A stretch of 64,000 nt of DNA, from assembly GCF_025837155.1 (NCBI RefSeq), contig NZ_CP107549.1, positions 2,356,001 through 2,420,000 on the forward strand, read 5' to 3'. The stretch is from Pseudomonas sp. Z8(2022) (lineage in GTDB: Bacteria > Pseudomonadota > Gammaproteobacteria > Pseudomonadales > Pseudomonadaceae). The translations under genes and the position numbers were made by a program. Shown here piece by piece: positions 50,605 to 59,735 of the stretch; within the stretch, counting starts at the first letter, position 1; each line of letters begins with the position of its first letter. Below the pieces are notes generated by a model. The model had not been told where the DNA came from, did not search any database, and saw only the letters and a program-made list of their open reading frames with translations.

Positions 50605-50628
50605 TCAACCAAGCACTTGCTTGGTTGA
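50605..50628. promoter_or_regulatory. 24-bp palindromic operator upstream of the acyl-CoA ligase
   Basis: Perfect 11-bp arms TCAACCAAGCA and TGCTTGGTTGA flank a CT centre. The site lies just upstream of the ligase ribosome binding site, where it would overlap the promoter. The form fits a TetR-family repressor of fatty acid or acyl-CoA metabolism; no regulator gene is adjacent. Confidence 0.65.
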
Positions 50629-50732
50629 CTATTCCACGCAGACAAAAGAGGTGCAAGTTAAGAAATGTTTCTCGCCTGAAAAACCTCCCCGACCAGCACT
50701 ACATCGTGAGGCAGAACGCTACAGGCGCAAGC

Positions 50733-51191
50733 TCAACGCGGATGGATCAGCGCCAGCAGCTCCATCAGACCTGCAGCCGGGATATCCCCTTCCAGTTCCG
50801 CCAGGCTGGCAGTGCGCATAGGCAGCGGCTCCTGACGATGGCCATGCACCAGCAACCCACCCAGCGCGCCGATCAGCGGCTGATGGCTGACCAGCAGCAC
50901 CTCGGCCCCTTCGCGTTCATCGAGAAACTTCAGCACTTCACGCGGATCACTGTCCGGCGTCAGCCAGGGCACGGTAGTGACCGAACCGGTGAATCCCAGC
51001 GCGTCACGCACCAGCTCCGCCGTCTGCTGGGCCCGCACGTACGGACTGGCAATGATGGCAGTCAGGGGCCGACCGGAAAGCTGCGCGGCGGCTTGCTGCA
51101 CCTCCTTGTGACCGTGGCCGGTGAGCTCGCGGGCAGCATCGCTCGCCGCCTGCGGCTCGGCCTCGCCATGGCGCAGCAGCCACAGTCTCAC
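50733..51191 (-). CDS. sixA: Phosphohistidine phosphatase SixA
   Basis: SixA (152 aa) is a histidine-phosphatase-superfamily enzyme that dephosphorylates phosphohistidine, in E. coli on the ArcB HPt domain and the nitrogen PTS protein NPr. The RHG motif with catalytic His8 is at the N-terminus (MRLWLLRHGEAEP), with a second arginine in SPYVRAQQTAELV and the second histidine in LLVSHQPLIG. It overlaps the preceding DUF4389 gene by 4 nt. A hybrid histidine kinase is encoded nearby. Confidence 0.92.
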   Translation of the reverse strand: MRLWLLRHGEAEPQAASDAARELTGHGHKEVQQAAAQLSGRPLTAIIASPYVRAQQTAELVRDALGFTGSVTTVPWLTPDSDPREVLKFLDEREGAEVLLVSHQPLIGALGGLLVHGHRQEPLPMRTASLAELEGDIPAAGLMELLALIHPR

Positions 51192-51535
51192 AGCTTGGGC
51201 TCCTCGTCGCGCACCGGATGTGGCGCCGGCGGAATGTCATGGGCAGTTTCACCTTCGGGGGCGCGAGGCGTCGGCCAATCGGCGAAGGGCCAGGGCTTCT
51301 CATCGGTATTGAAGGTGCCGAAACGCCCGATCTGCGCCAGGTACTGGCTGAGACTGTCGCCAAAACCCAGCAGGCCGGCATTCGGCGCGCCGTAGAACAG
51401 GCGGTAACCCAATTGCAGCAGCACCACGGCGCCGAGCAGCAGCTCGGCCAGCTGCCAGACGATTACGAAAATCACCATCCACAGAATGCGCAGCACAATC
51501 GACTCGCGTTCCAGTTCCTGTTTCTCATCGCTCAT
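51188..51535 (-). CDS. DUF4389 family membrane protein
   Basis: This 115-aa protein has a central membrane region (IVLRILWMVIFVIVWQLAELLLG followed by AVVLLQLGYRLFYG) and the family motif GFGDSLSQYLAQIGRFGTFNTDEKPWPFADWP, with a proline-rich tail. It is annotated only as DUF4389. It lies between gpsA and sixA in a run of short-spaced minus-strand genes, and its stop overlaps the sixA start. Confidence 0.85.
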   Translation of the reverse strand: MSDEKQELERESIVLRILWMVIFVIVWQLAELLLGAVVLLQLGYRLFYGAPNAGLLGFGDSLSQYLAQIGRFGTFNTDEKPWPFADWPTPRAPEGETAHDIPPAPHPVRDEEPKL

Positions 51536-51566
51536 GCTTCGCTCTCCTTCTAATTGGCTGCCAGGT

Positions 51567-52589
51567 TCAGAAACCCGCGGTAGGAATGAAATCGACGTCG
51601 GTCTTGGGCTCTCCGCGCATCAGCAACTCGATGACCTGAGTCAGCGTACGCCCTTCGAAAAGGACGGCATGCAGGCCCGCGACCAGCGGCATGTAGACAT
51701 CAAGCTCCTCGGCACGCGCCTTGAGTACCTTCAGGGTATTGACCCCCTCGGCAACTTCGCCCAGGCGCTGCACCGCCTCTTCCAGGCTGAGGCCCTCGCC
51801 CAGGGCGAAACCCACCTGATAGTTGCGGCTCTTGGGTGACGAGCAGGTGACGATCAGGTCGCCGACACCGGCCAGGCCGAGAAAGGTCATCGGATTTGCG
51901 CCGAGTTTGACCGCGAACCGGGTCATTTCTGCCAGCGCACGCGTGATCAGCATGCTCTTGGTGTTCTCCCCCATACCCAGGGCGGCGGCCATGCCGGACA
52001 TGATGGCGTAGACGTTCTTCAGCGCTCCGCCGAGTTCGACGCCAAAACGGTCGGCACTGGCGTAAACACGGAAGGTGCGGCCATGCAGGGCCTGCTGCAC
52101 ACGCTGGCACAGCTGCTCATCTTCGCTGGCGATCACCGTCGCGGTCAGCGCATGATCGGCCACTTCCTTGGCCAGGTTCGGCCCGGACAGTACGCCGATG
52201 CGCGCATCGGGGGCAATCTCCTCGAGAATCTGGCTCATCAGCTTGAAGGTTTTGGCTTCGATACCCTTGGTCGTGCTGATCAGCATCTTGCCCGCCAACA
52301 GCCCGGCAACTGGTTGCAGGGCATCGCGCAGGGCGCTGGAAGGCAGTGCCACCAGCACCAGCTCGGCCTGCTGCAGTGCAGCAGCAAGATCGCAGGTTGG
52401 CTCGATGCCACTGTGCAGCTTGACCCCCTTCAGGTAACGCGGATTCTCGCCACTCTGGCGCATCTGCTCGGCCTGCTCGGGATCGCGCATCCATTGCAGG
52501 ACGCGCTGGCCGTTCTCCGCCAGCAGGTTGGCCAGGGCGGTACCGAAGCTGCCGCCGCCGAGGACGGCAATGGGTTGGAGCTGTGTCAT
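51567..52589 (-). CDS. gpsA: NAD(P)H-dependent glycerol-3-phosphate dehydrogenase
   Basis: GpsA (340 aa) reduces dihydroxyacetone phosphate to sn-glycerol-3-phosphate, the first step of phospholipid synthesis. The N-terminal nucleotide-binding motif is [21 protein letters not shown]; other family segments are [34 protein letters not shown] and [19 protein letters not shown]. The ATG was placed behind GGAAGAC; an ATG seven codons upstream is less likely. It is divergent from the hybrid kinase gene over 205 nt, and probably leads the gpsA-DUF4389-sixA operon. Confidence 0.95.
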   Translation of the reverse strand: MTQLQPIAVLGGGSFGTALANLLAENGQRVLQWMRDPEQAEQMRQSGENPRYLKGVKLHSGIEPTCDLAAALQQAELVLVALPSSALRDALQPVAGLLAGKMLISTTKGIEAKTFKLMSQILEEIAPDARIGVLSGPNLAKEVADHALTATVIASEDEQLCQRVQQALHGRTFRVYASADRFGVELGGALKNVYAIMSGMAAALGMGENTKSMLITRALAEMTRFAVKLGANPMTFLGLAGVGDLIVTCSSPKSRNYQVGFALGEGLSLEEAVQRLGEVAEGVNTLKVLKARAEELDVYMPLVAGLHAVLFEGRTLTQVIELLMRGEPKTDVDFIPTAGF

Positions 52590-52794
52590 AGGTCTTCCGA
52601 ATAAGGCCATGCGTGATGGCGGTCTGCGGGCATTATACGGAGCCGAGAGTAGCCGGTCAGGGCAAAAGTTCAGTGCTGACCGTCAGTTATAGCAAGCAAA
52701 CGAGATTTACCGCAGGGTGCGCGCGCCTGAATACTGGCAAAGCGCAACGGGTCGGTTAACATGCCGGATCGACGTTAATTGCCAAGGACGACTC

Positions 52795-54777
52795 GTGCCC
52801 ACAGGCAACCCCTCGCCCTCGCCCTGCTCCTCTCGCCAGCAGGCCGCAGGGCCTCAACCCTCCAAAGGCGGGACCACTGCTGGCCAGCGCCGCGGCTGGA
52901 ATATTCATACCCGCACCCAACTGATCAGCGTCGGCCCGGCACTGCTGCTGACCCTGCTGCTGACCGGCTTTCTCACCTTCACCCGCCTGCAGGACCTGCG
53001 CCAGGAACAGGGACATACCGGCCAGCTGATCGCCAATCAGCTGGCACCTGCCACAGAGTACGGTGTGATCAATGGCAACCTCGACACCCTGGAAAGCCTG
53101 CTGCGCGCCACCCTGAGCACGCCTGACGTACGTTTTGCCGAAGTACGCGACCGCGACGACAACATTCTGGTCTACGTCGAACGCCCCAAGGAGCAAGGTC
53201 ACAGCACCCCGCAGGTGGAAGTGTTTCAGACGCCGATCCACCTGCAAGGTCCATCTGGCCGCGGGCATCCCTCAGCGCCACCGGGCAAGTCGCTTGGTGA
53301 TGGCTACCTGGGGCGGGTGGTGGTGGGCATGTCCAACGACACCTTCAATGCCCGCCAACAGGAAATCCTGCTCAAGGCCGGTGTCCTCTCGCTGTTCGCT
53401 CTGCTGCTCACCTTCCTCCTCGCCCGCCGTCTGGCCAGGCGTCTGGCCCAACCGCTCAGCGCCATGGGCCAGGCCCTGGAGCGCATCCAGAACGGTGACT
53501 ACCGGCCTTCCCTGGTCGAGCGAGGCAATGACGAACTGACCGATCTTGCCAGGCATATCAACAACCTGGCCTGCGCACTCGAACAAAGTGGCCGGGAGCA
53601 ACAACGGGCAATCGCCGAGCTGATCCAGGCGCGCGAGGAGTCCGAGCAGGCCAACCGCGCCAAGTCTGACTTCCTGGCCATGATGAGCCATGAGCTGCGC
53701 ACCCCGATGAACGGCGTACTGGGCATGCTGCAGCTACTGGAAACCACCAGTCTGAACGACGAGCAGAGCGAATACGCAGCGCTGGCCACCGAGTCAACCG
53801 AACACCTGCTCAAGGTGATCAATGACATTCTCGACTTCTCGCGCATCGAACGCGGGGCGCTGGAGCTCGAAGCCATTGCGTTCAACCTGCCGGAGCTGTT
53901 GCAGGGGTCCATTCAGGTATTCCAGCACAGCGCCCAGCAGCGTGGCCTGCAGTTGCTGCTCGACGCCCAGCCCGGACTGGAACGCCTGGAAGTACGCGGT
54001 GACCCTACGCGCATTCGGCAGATTCTGGTCAACCTGATCGGCAATGCACTGAAGTTCACCGAAGAAGGCCACATCCGGGTGGAAACCCGTTGGCAGCCGC
54101 TGGACGATCAGGTGCTGTGGTTCACCTGTGCCGTACACGACAGCGGCATCGGCATCGACAGCGAACGCCTGGAGCATATGTTCGATGCGTTCCAGCAGGC
54201 CGACACCTCCATTTCCAGGCGCTACGGCGGCACCGGCCTGGGCCTGCCGATTGCCCGGACCCTGGCGGAACGCATGGGCGGCACCCTGCGCGCAGAAAGC
54301 CAACTGGATACGGGCTCGGTGTTCACCCTTGAGATTCCCCTGCCATTTCATCCCTATGACGAACAGGTACAGGGCAGCGACAGCCAGACACTGGACAGCG
54401 GCGACGGTCAAGCCGTGCTGCTGGTCGAAGACAATCCGGTGAACCAGACGGTGATCGAGGCCATGTTGCGCAGCCTGGGCTATCAGGTCAGCCTGGTAGG
54501 CGACGGTCAGCAGGCCGTGCAAAGCTGCTCTCAGCAGGAATACGCTGCGGTGCTCATGGACTGCAGGCTGCCGCTGATGGACGGCTACGAAGCGACGCGG
54601 CAGATCCGCCAGCTCGAGCAGTACCGGCAGATACCGATCATCGCCCTGACCGCCAACGCCCTGCAGGGCGATCGCGAAGCCTGTCTGGAAGCGGGAATGA
54701 ACGATTACCTGGCAAAACCGTTCAAACGAGCAGATCTGCAACGCATTCTGCTGCGTTGGTTGCCAGCTCGACCATAG
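52795..54777 (+). CDS. Hybrid sensor histidine kinase
   Basis: This 660-aa membrane kinase has an N-terminal helix (about residues 45-65), a periplasmic sensor of about 130 residues, a second helix (about 200-218), HAMP, HisKA with phosphoacceptor His299 (MMSHELRTPMNGVLGML), a HATPase domain (ILVNLIGNALKFTEEG; DSGIGIDSERLEHM; GGTGLGLPIA) and a C-terminal receiver with Asp589 (AAVLMDCRLPLMDG). There is no HPt domain, so an external one is needed. It starts at a GTG with AAGGA 8 nt upstream. Its place beside fabA matches P. aeruginosa PA1611, which binds RetS and acts in the Gac/Rsm network; that role is by analogy. Confidence 0.92.
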   Translation: MPTGNPSPSPCSSRQQAAGPQPSKGGTTAGQRRGWNIHTRTQLISVGPALLLTLLLTGFLTFTRLQDLRQEQGHTGQLIANQLAPATEYGVINGNLDTLESLLRATLSTPDVRFAEVRDRDDNILVYVERPKEQGHSTPQVEVFQTPIHLQGPSGRGHPSAPPGKSLGDGYLGRVVVGMSNDTFNARQQEILLKAGVLSLFALLLTFLLARRLARRLAQPLSAMGQALERIQNGDYRPSLVERGNDELTDLARHINNLACALEQSGREQQRAIAELIQAREESEQANRAKSDFLAMMSHELRTPMNGVLGMLQLLETTSLNDEQSEYAALATESTEHLLKVINDILDFSRIERGALELEAIAFNLPELLQGSIQVFQHSAQQRGLQLLLDAQPGLERLEVRGDPTRIRQILVNLIGNALKFTEEGHIRVETRWQPLDDQVLWFTCAVHDSGIGIDSERLEHMFDAFQQADTSISRRYGGTGLGLPIARTLAERMGGTLRAESQLDTGSVFTLEIPLPFHPYDEQVQGSDSQTLDSGDGQAVLLVEDNPVNQTVIEAMLRSLGYQVSLVGDGQQAVQSCSQQEYAAVLMDCRLPLMDGYEATRQIRQLEQYRQIPIIALTANALQGDREACLEAGMNDYLAKPFKRADLQRILLRWLPARP

Positions 54778-54785
54778 GTGACTAG

Positions 54786-54804
54786 CGCCGGTGACAAGCC
54801 GGCG
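54786..54804 (+). terminator. Weak terminator-like hairpin after the hybrid kinase
   Basis: A 6-bp GC stem (CGCCGG/CCGGCG, 7-nt loop) lies 8 nt after the stop codon but is followed only by TTACAA. Termination would be inefficient. Confidence 0.4.
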
Positions 54805-54848
54805 TTACAAGGAGAAACTGCTGCTTCTGTGACAATGCAGAGCTAGCA

Positions 54849-54864
54849 GAGTACAACTGTACTC
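54849..54864. promoter_or_regulatory. Palindromic operator upstream of fabA
   Basis: GAGTACAACTGTACTC consists of perfect 7-bp arms (GAGTACA/TGTACTC) around AC, 132 nt before the fabA ATG. Unsaturated fatty acid genes are commonly controlled by TetR-type repressors (FabR in enterics, DesT in P. aeruginosa) through sites of this shape. The identity of the regulator is inferred. Confidence 0.6.
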
Positions 54865-54996
54865 ACGGCGCTGTGACTTTCGCCACAACGCAACAGTCTA
54901 TGACTAGGCTGCCGGCAGTAGCCCCCTATTTTTCAGGCGCGCCGGCCAGGACGATCCGCCCAGCCTTAGAAGCATGGGGACAATTGAGGAGCTCGC

Positions 54997-55512
54997 ATGA
55001 CAAAACAACACGCCTACTCTCGGGAAGATCTGCTCGCCTGCGGCCGCGGCGAACTGTTCGGCCCCGGGAACGCGCAACTGCCCGCCCCGAACATGCTGAT
55101 GATCGATCGCATCGTTCATATCAGCGAAACCGGCGGCAAGCACGGCAAGGGCGAAATCGTCGCTGAGCTCGACATCAACCCGGACCTGTGGTTCTTCGGT
55201 TGCCACTTCGAAGGCGACCCGGTCATGCCAGGCTGCCTCGGCCTCGATGCCATGTGGCAGCTGGTCGGCTTCTACCTGGGCTGGCAGGGCAACCCGGGCC
55301 GTGGACGTGCTCTGGGTAGCGGCGAGGTGAAATTCTTCGGTCAGGTACTGCCGACCGCCAAGAAAGTCACCTACAACATCCATATCAAGCGCACCATCAA
55401 CCGCTCGCTGATCCTCGGTATTGCCGATGGCAGCGTCAGCGTCGACGGCCGCGAGATCTACAGCGCCGAAGGCCTGCGCGTAGGCCTGTTCACCTCTACC
55501 GACAGTTTCTGA
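54997..55512 (+). CDS. fabA: 3-hydroxydecanoyl-ACP dehydratase/isomerase
   Basis: FabA (171 aa) dehydrates 3-hydroxydecanoyl-ACP and isomerises trans-2- to cis-3-decenoyl-ACP, the branch point for unsaturated fatty acids. The active-site residues His70 and Asp84 are seen in [25 protein letters not shown]. The protein is full-length. It is the first gene of the fabA-fabB operon, 11 nt ahead of fabB, with a palindromic operator in the 219-nt upstream region. Confidence 0.98.
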   Translation: MTKQHAYSREDLLACGRGELFGPGNAQLPAPNMLMIDRIVHISETGGKHGKGEIVAELDINPDLWFFGCHFEGDPVMPGCLGLDAMWQLVGFYLGWQGNPGRGRALGSGEVKFFGQVLPTAKKVTYNIHIKRTINRSLILGIADGSVSVDGREIYSAEGLRVGLFTSTDSF

Positions 55513-55523
55513 AGGACTTGCAC

Positions 55524-56744
55524 ATGCGTCGTGTCGTGATTACCGGTCTGGGCATCGTTTCCTGCCTGGGCAATGACAAAGAAGCCGTTGCCGACAGCCT
55601 CCGCGCGGGCAAATCCGGCATCCGTTTCAACCCTTCCTATGCCGAAATGGGTCTGCGCAGCCATGTTTCCGGTTCGGTCAACCTGAACCTGGAAGAACTG
55701 ATCGACCGCAAGCTGTTTCGCTTCATGGGCGACGCCGCCGCCTATGCCTACCTGGCGATGGAGCAGGCCGTGAAGGACTCGGGGCTCAGCGAGGAACAGG
55801 TTTCCAATCCGCGCACCGGCCTGATCGCCGGTTCCGGTGGTGCATCCACCCTGAACCAGATGGAAGCCATCGACACCCTGCGCGAGAAGGGCGTCAAACG
55901 TGTCGGCCCATATCGCGTCACCCGGACCATGGGCAGCACCGTCTCCGCCTGCCTGGCCACGCCGTTCAAGATCAAGGGCATTAACTACTCGATTTCTTCG
56001 GCCTGTGCCACCAGCGCCCACTGCATCGGCAACGCCGTCGAGCAGATCCAGCTGGGCAAGCAGGACGTGGTCTTCGCCGGCGGCGGTGAAGAGGAGCACT
56101 GGAGCCAGAGCTGCCTGTTCGACGCCATGGGCGCCCTCTCCACCCAGTACAACGACACCCCGGAAAAAGCCTCGCGCGCCTACGACGCCAAGCGTGACGG
56201 CTTCGTCATCGCCGGCGGTGGCGGCATGGTCGTGGTCGAGGAGCTGGAACACGCCCTAGCCCGCGGTGCCAAGATCTACGCGGAAATCGTCGGCTACGGC
56301 GCAACCAGCGACGGTTACGACATGGTCGCCCCGAGCGGTGAAGGCGCGATCCGCTGCATGCAGCAGGCCCTGGCCACCGTCGACACCCCGATCGACTACC
56401 TGAACACCCACGGCACCTCCACCCCGGTTGGCGACGTTGCCGAGATCCGCGGCATCCGCGAAGTGTTCGGCGACAAGGCCCCGGCCATCAGCTCCACCAA
56501 GAGCCTGTCCGGCCACAGCCTCGGCGCTGCCGGCGTGCAGGAAGCGATCTACTGCATGCTGATGATGGAAGGCAACTTCATCGCCGGCTCGGCCAATATC
56601 GACGAACTCGATCCGGAAGTGGCCGACATGCCGATCCAGCTCTCCACCGTGGAAAACGCCAAGCTCGACACAGTGATGAGCAACAGCTTCGGCTTCGGCG
56701 GCACCAACGCCACCCTGGTGCTCAAGCGCTGGACCGGCAAGTAA
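55524..56744 (+). CDS. fabB: 3-oxoacyl-ACP synthase I
   Basis: FabB (406 aa) condenses malonyl-ACP with acyl-ACP and is needed to elongate cis-3-decenoyl-ACP. The Cys-His-His triad is Cys161 ([14 protein letters not shown]), His296 ([12 protein letters not shown]) and His331 ([15 protein letters not shown]). The ATG giving [16 protein letters not shown] was chosen, with GAAGGA overlapping the end of fabA as ribosome binding site. A strong terminator follows. Confidence 0.98.
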   Translation: MRRVVITGLGIVSCLGNDKEAVADSLRAGKSGIRFNPSYAEMGLRSHVSGSVNLNLEELIDRKLFRFMGDAAAYAYLAMEQAVKDSGLSEEQVSNPRTGLIAGSGGASTLNQMEAIDTLREKGVKRVGPYRVTRTMGSTVSACLATPFKIKGINYSISSACATSAHCIGNAVEQIQLGKQDVVFAGGGEEEHWSQSCLFDAMGALSTQYNDTPEKASRAYDAKRDGFVIAGGGGMVVVEELEHALARGAKIYAEIVGYGATSDGYDMVAPSGEGAIRCMQQALATVDTPIDYLNTHGTSTPVGDVAEIRGIREVFGDKAPAISSTKSLSGHSLGAAGVQEAIYCMLMMEGNFIAGSANIDELDPEVADMPIQLSTVENAKLDTVMSNSFGFGGTNATLVLKRWTGK

Positions 56745-56761
56745 TTGCTGCTGCGGTAAAG

Positions 56762-56788
56762 AAAACGGCGCCCTCGGGCGCCGTTTTT
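56762..56788. terminator. Bidirectional terminator after fabB
   Basis: A 12-bp perfect stem (AAAACGGCGCCC / GGGCGCCGTTTT, loop TC) is followed by a T-run on both strands, between fabB and the convergent chemoreceptor gene. Confidence 0.93.
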
Positions 56789-56802
56789 GTTTGTAGCCTA
56801 CC

Positions 56803-58428
56803 TCAGACCTTGAAGCGCGCCACCAGGTTGTTGAGATCGATTGCCAGGCGCGACAGCTCCTGGCTCGCCGCGCTGGTCTGGTTGGCGCCAGCGGAAGTCT
56901 GCATCGACAGGTCGCGGATGTTGACCAGATTGCGGTCCACCTCGCGCGCCACCTGCGCCTGCTCTTCGGAAGCACTGGCAATCACCAGGTTGCGTTCGTT
57001 GATCGAAGAGATCGCTTGCGTGATCTGTTCCAGCGCCGCCCCTGCGGCCTGCGCCACCTCCAGCGTCGAGCGGGCGCGGCCATTGCTGCTCTGCATGGCA
57101 TTGACGGCGCGATCGGTACCGCTCTGGATGCCACCGATCATCTGCTCGATCTCCTGAGTCGACTGCTGGGTGCGATGGGCCAGCGCCCTCACCTCGTCGG
57201 CCACCACGGCGAAGCCACGACCGGCATCACCGGCACGGGCCGCTTCGATGGCAGCATTGAGTGCCAGCAGATTGGTCTGCTCGGCGATGGAGCGAATCAC
57301 GTCGAGCACCTTGCTGATCTCACGAACACGCTCGGCCAACTGCTCCACCTCACCCGAGGTAGTGGTGACGTCATCGGCCAGTTGGCCGATGGAGTCGACG
57401 GTCTGACGCACCTGCTCACGGCCCTGCAGCGCGGTAACGTTCGATTCGCGCGAAGCTTCGGAGGTACTCACGGCATTGCGCGCCACCTCTTCGACTGCAG
57501 CGGTCATCTCGTTGACTGCCGTAGCGGCCTGCTCGATCTCGGTATTCTGCTGATGCAGACCACGGGTCGAATCCTCGGTCACCGCATGCAGTTCTTCGGA
57601 AGCCGACGCCAGCTGGTTGGACGAGTCGGCAATGCGCTGGATGGTCTCGCGAAGGCTGGCCTGCATCTGGCTCAGGGAGTGCTGCAGCTTGCTCAGCTCG
57701 TCGTTTCCTTCAACAGGAACCTCGCGGGTCAGATCACCGGACGCGATCACCTCGGCTACGCTTACCGCCTGGTTGAGCGGCTGGGTGATACTGCGGGTCA
57801 GCACCAAGGCCAGCACAACCGTCAGCACTGCAGCCAACACCATGGCAATGATTACCCCACGCAACGCGCTGGCCACCATACCGCCCGCCTCGATGGCGAC
57901 CGTCTCCGCGCCCTTCTCGTAGAAATTGGCCAGTTCAATCAGCGCAGAAGTTGCAGCATTGGCATAGCCATTGAGCTCGCTATTGACGACGCTGATGGCC
58001 TCGTCGACCAGCCCCTGACGGGAGAATTCCATTACCTTGGCATGCGCCTGCAGGTACAGACCAAGCGCATCCTTGAAGCGTCGAAAAGCCTCCTTGGATT
58101 CCGCCTTGGCTGCTGCATGGGCCTCCAGGTCGCTCACTCGCTGGCTCAGCTCGCGGGAAACCGTCTCCACGCTGGCTAGGCCTTCACGCAGGCCATCGGC
58201 ACTGCGATTCAGCATCAGGCGTAGGGTCAGTGCACGGACGCGTAAGAAATTTGCTTCGACATCGCCGGCGGTAACCAGCCCGGGGGTCCAGTAAGTCGCT
58301 GCCTCCTCTGCCGCATTGTTGATGCCGTTGAGGCGGAACACGGCGAACACGCCAAGCAAAATCACTACGGCAGCAATCAGAGCGAAACCAAGCGCAGCAC
58401 GCATGGCGATCGAGATTTGTCGAAACAT
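56803..58428 (-). CDS. Methyl-accepting chemotaxis protein
   Basis: This is a 541-aa chemoreceptor. A first membrane helix (MRAALGFALIAAVVILLGVFAVF) is followed by a four-helix-bundle type periplasmic domain of about 155 residues, a second helix (GVIIAMVLAAVLTVVLALVL), HAMP and the signalling domain ([35 protein letters not shown]). The gene has a close match to a sigma-28 flagellar promoter upstream and a GGAGATATC ribosome binding site. A terminator-shaped hairpin lies between promoter and start codon. Its location after fabB matches P. aeruginosa PA1608. Ligand unknown. Confidence 0.93.
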   Translation of the reverse strand: MFRQISIAMRAALGFALIAAVVILLGVFAVFRLNGINNAAEEAATYWTPGLVTAGDVEANFLRVRALTLRLMLNRSADGLREGLASVETVSRELSQRVSDLEAHAAAKAESKEAFRRFKDALGLYLQAHAKVMEFSRQGLVDEAISVVNSELNGYANAATSALIELANFYEKGAETVAIEAGGMVASALRGVIIAMVLAAVLTVVLALVLTRSITQPLNQAVSVAEVIASGDLTREVPVEGNDELSKLQHSLSQMQASLRETIQRIADSSNQLASASEELHAVTEDSTRGLHQQNTEIEQAATAVNEMTAAVEEVARNAVSTSEASRESNVTALQGREQVRQTVDSIGQLADDVTTTSGEVEQLAERVREISKVLDVIRSIAEQTNLLALNAAIEAARAGDAGRGFAVVADEVRALAHRTQQSTQEIEQMIGGIQSGTDRAVNAMQSSNGRARSTLEVAQAAGAALEQITQAISSINERNLVIASASEEQAQVAREVDRNLVNIRDLSMQTSAGANQTSAASQELSRLAIDLNNLVARFKV

Positions 58429-58449
58429 CGGGATATCTCCGAAAAAGCG

Positions 58450-58479
58450 AAAAGAACGCCGCTGGTGCGGCGTTCTTTT
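58450..58479 (-). terminator. Terminator-like hairpin in the chemoreceptor leader
   Basis: A 13-bp perfect stem (AAAAGAACGCCGC / GCGGCGTTCTTTT, 4-nt loop) is flanked by T-rich runs on both sides. It can end the amidohydrolase transcript read from the same strand, but it also lies downstream of the chemoreceptor's own sigma-28 promoter. Confidence 0.85.
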
Positions 58480-58493
58480 TGGGGGTGCTCCCT

Positions 58494-58520
58494 TAATCGG
58501 CAGACGCGCGACAAAGTTTA
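58494..58520 (-). promoter_or_regulatory. Sigma-28 (FliA) promoter of the chemoreceptor
   Basis: On the minus strand TAAACTTT is followed, 15 nt after TAAA, by GCCGATTA, nearly identical to the FliA consensus TAAA-N15-GCCGATAA. It points to the chemoreceptor gene; transcription would start near 58487, about 60 nt before the ATG. Confidence 0.8.
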
Positions 58521-58558
58521 GCTGCCATCGGTAGACAACCTGACCTCAACCACAGGTT

Positions 58559-59587
58559 CTAAAGCCCCAGTTCCTCACGCCTGGCTGCCGGCAGCAATGC
58601 CAGGAAATTGTCCCGTGCCACCTTGTGCGCCACGTTTTCAGGCAGAGCGTCGAGGAAAGGATCGAAGCCCTTCATGTACTCACCCAGGCTGCCGAAGCGC
58701 CCGACCACATCCGAGCCCAGCATGAAGCGCTCCGGATAACTGCTGACCAGTTGCACCCACTTCGCTTCGGGCTTGCCGTTCGCGTCCAGCAGATAGGGAC
58801 GCAGCATGGTCCAAGACAGGTCGATGTACAGATTCGGATACTGCCCGAGCATGCGCTCGACCGTGTCCAGCAGAAAATCGAGCTTCTTCTGATGACGGTG
58901 AATCTCGGCACTGGTACCGGCATGCGCCCAGATGAAGCGAACATGCGGGTGGTTGCGCAGCGCGGTCTCGATTTCCTCCAGGTAGATGGGCTTGGGTTCG
59001 CGCTTCGAGGTGATGTTCGAATGCAGCATCACCGGCAGATCGTATTCGGCCGCCAGGTGAAAGACCCGCGCCAAAGCTTCGTTGCTCGCGCGTGGGGCAC
59101 TGCCGTGAATCAGCGCGGTGAGATCGTCGTGTCGTGTGAAGACTTCGCCAATGCCCTGCCAAAGGCCGGGGTCGAGTTCCAGCATGCGGCGGATATGCGC
59201 GTCGGCATTCTTGTCGTTGGGGTTGAAGCCGGACAGAAACGGATGGAAACGCTTGCGCTGCTCCGCCGGCAGACGCTTGTAGGCATCGGCGATGAACACG
59301 TCGGTGGCGCTGTACCAATAGGCATTGGCGTCGTCACCGGCGTAATAGCGTGGACGCTTGGGCTCGTCCTCATCCCACTTCTTGGCCACCGGGATGCCAG
59401 AGAACATCACATGATCGACGTTGTTCTCTGCCATTTTCTCCAGCAACTCATCCATCCCGGCGCTTTCCTGAAAGAAGTCGACATAGTGCAGATGGGCGTC
59501 GCTGTAGCGGTATTCCCTGGCCTGGGCACTGCAGGCGATCAGGGTACCGAGCACAAGAATCCATGGCATCGTTCTAGATTGAAGCAA
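58559..59587 (-). CDS. Exported amidohydrolase-2 family protein
   Basis: This is a 342-aa TIM-barrel hydrolase of the amidohydrolase_2 family with a signal peptide (MPWILVLGTLIACSAQA). Metal-site motifs are YSDAHLHYVDFF, VMLHSNIT, FIWAHAGTSAEIHRHQ and RFMLGSDVVGRFG. The reaction is unknown; related enzymes act on aromatic or lactone-type acids. The start is uncertain: a TTG at 59587 has GGAGG 8 nt upstream, whereas the ATG at 59569 has no ribosome binding site but begins the signal peptide exactly. It is divergent from the osmC-like gene. Confidence 0.8.
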   Translation of the reverse strand: MLQSRTMPWILVLGTLIACSAQAREYRYSDAHLHYVDFFQESAGMDELLEKMAENNVDHVMFSGIPVAKKWDEDEPKRPRYYAGDDANAYWYSATDVFIADAYKRLPAEQRKRFHPFLSGFNPNDKNADAHIRRMLELDPGLWQGIGEVFTRHDDLTALIHGSAPRASNEALARVFHLAAEYDLPVMLHSNITSKREPKPIYLEEIETALRNHPHVRFIWAHAGTSAEIHRHQKKLDFLLDTVERMLGQYPNLYIDLSWTMLRPYLLDANGKPEAKWVQLVSSYPERFMLGSDVVGRFGSLGEYMKGFDPFLDALPENVAHKVARDNFLALLPAARREELGL

Positions 59588-59735
59588 GGGCGAGTCCTCC
59601 TGACGGTCCGAGCAGCATAGACCGTCGACTCGCCAGGCAAGTTCGGCGGTCGGCCGGGGCGACGCGGCAGCTTGCACCGAAACGGCAACAGCACCTAGGC
59701 TGGCGAGCATCGCCATCACGCCAACAAGGAGCGTC

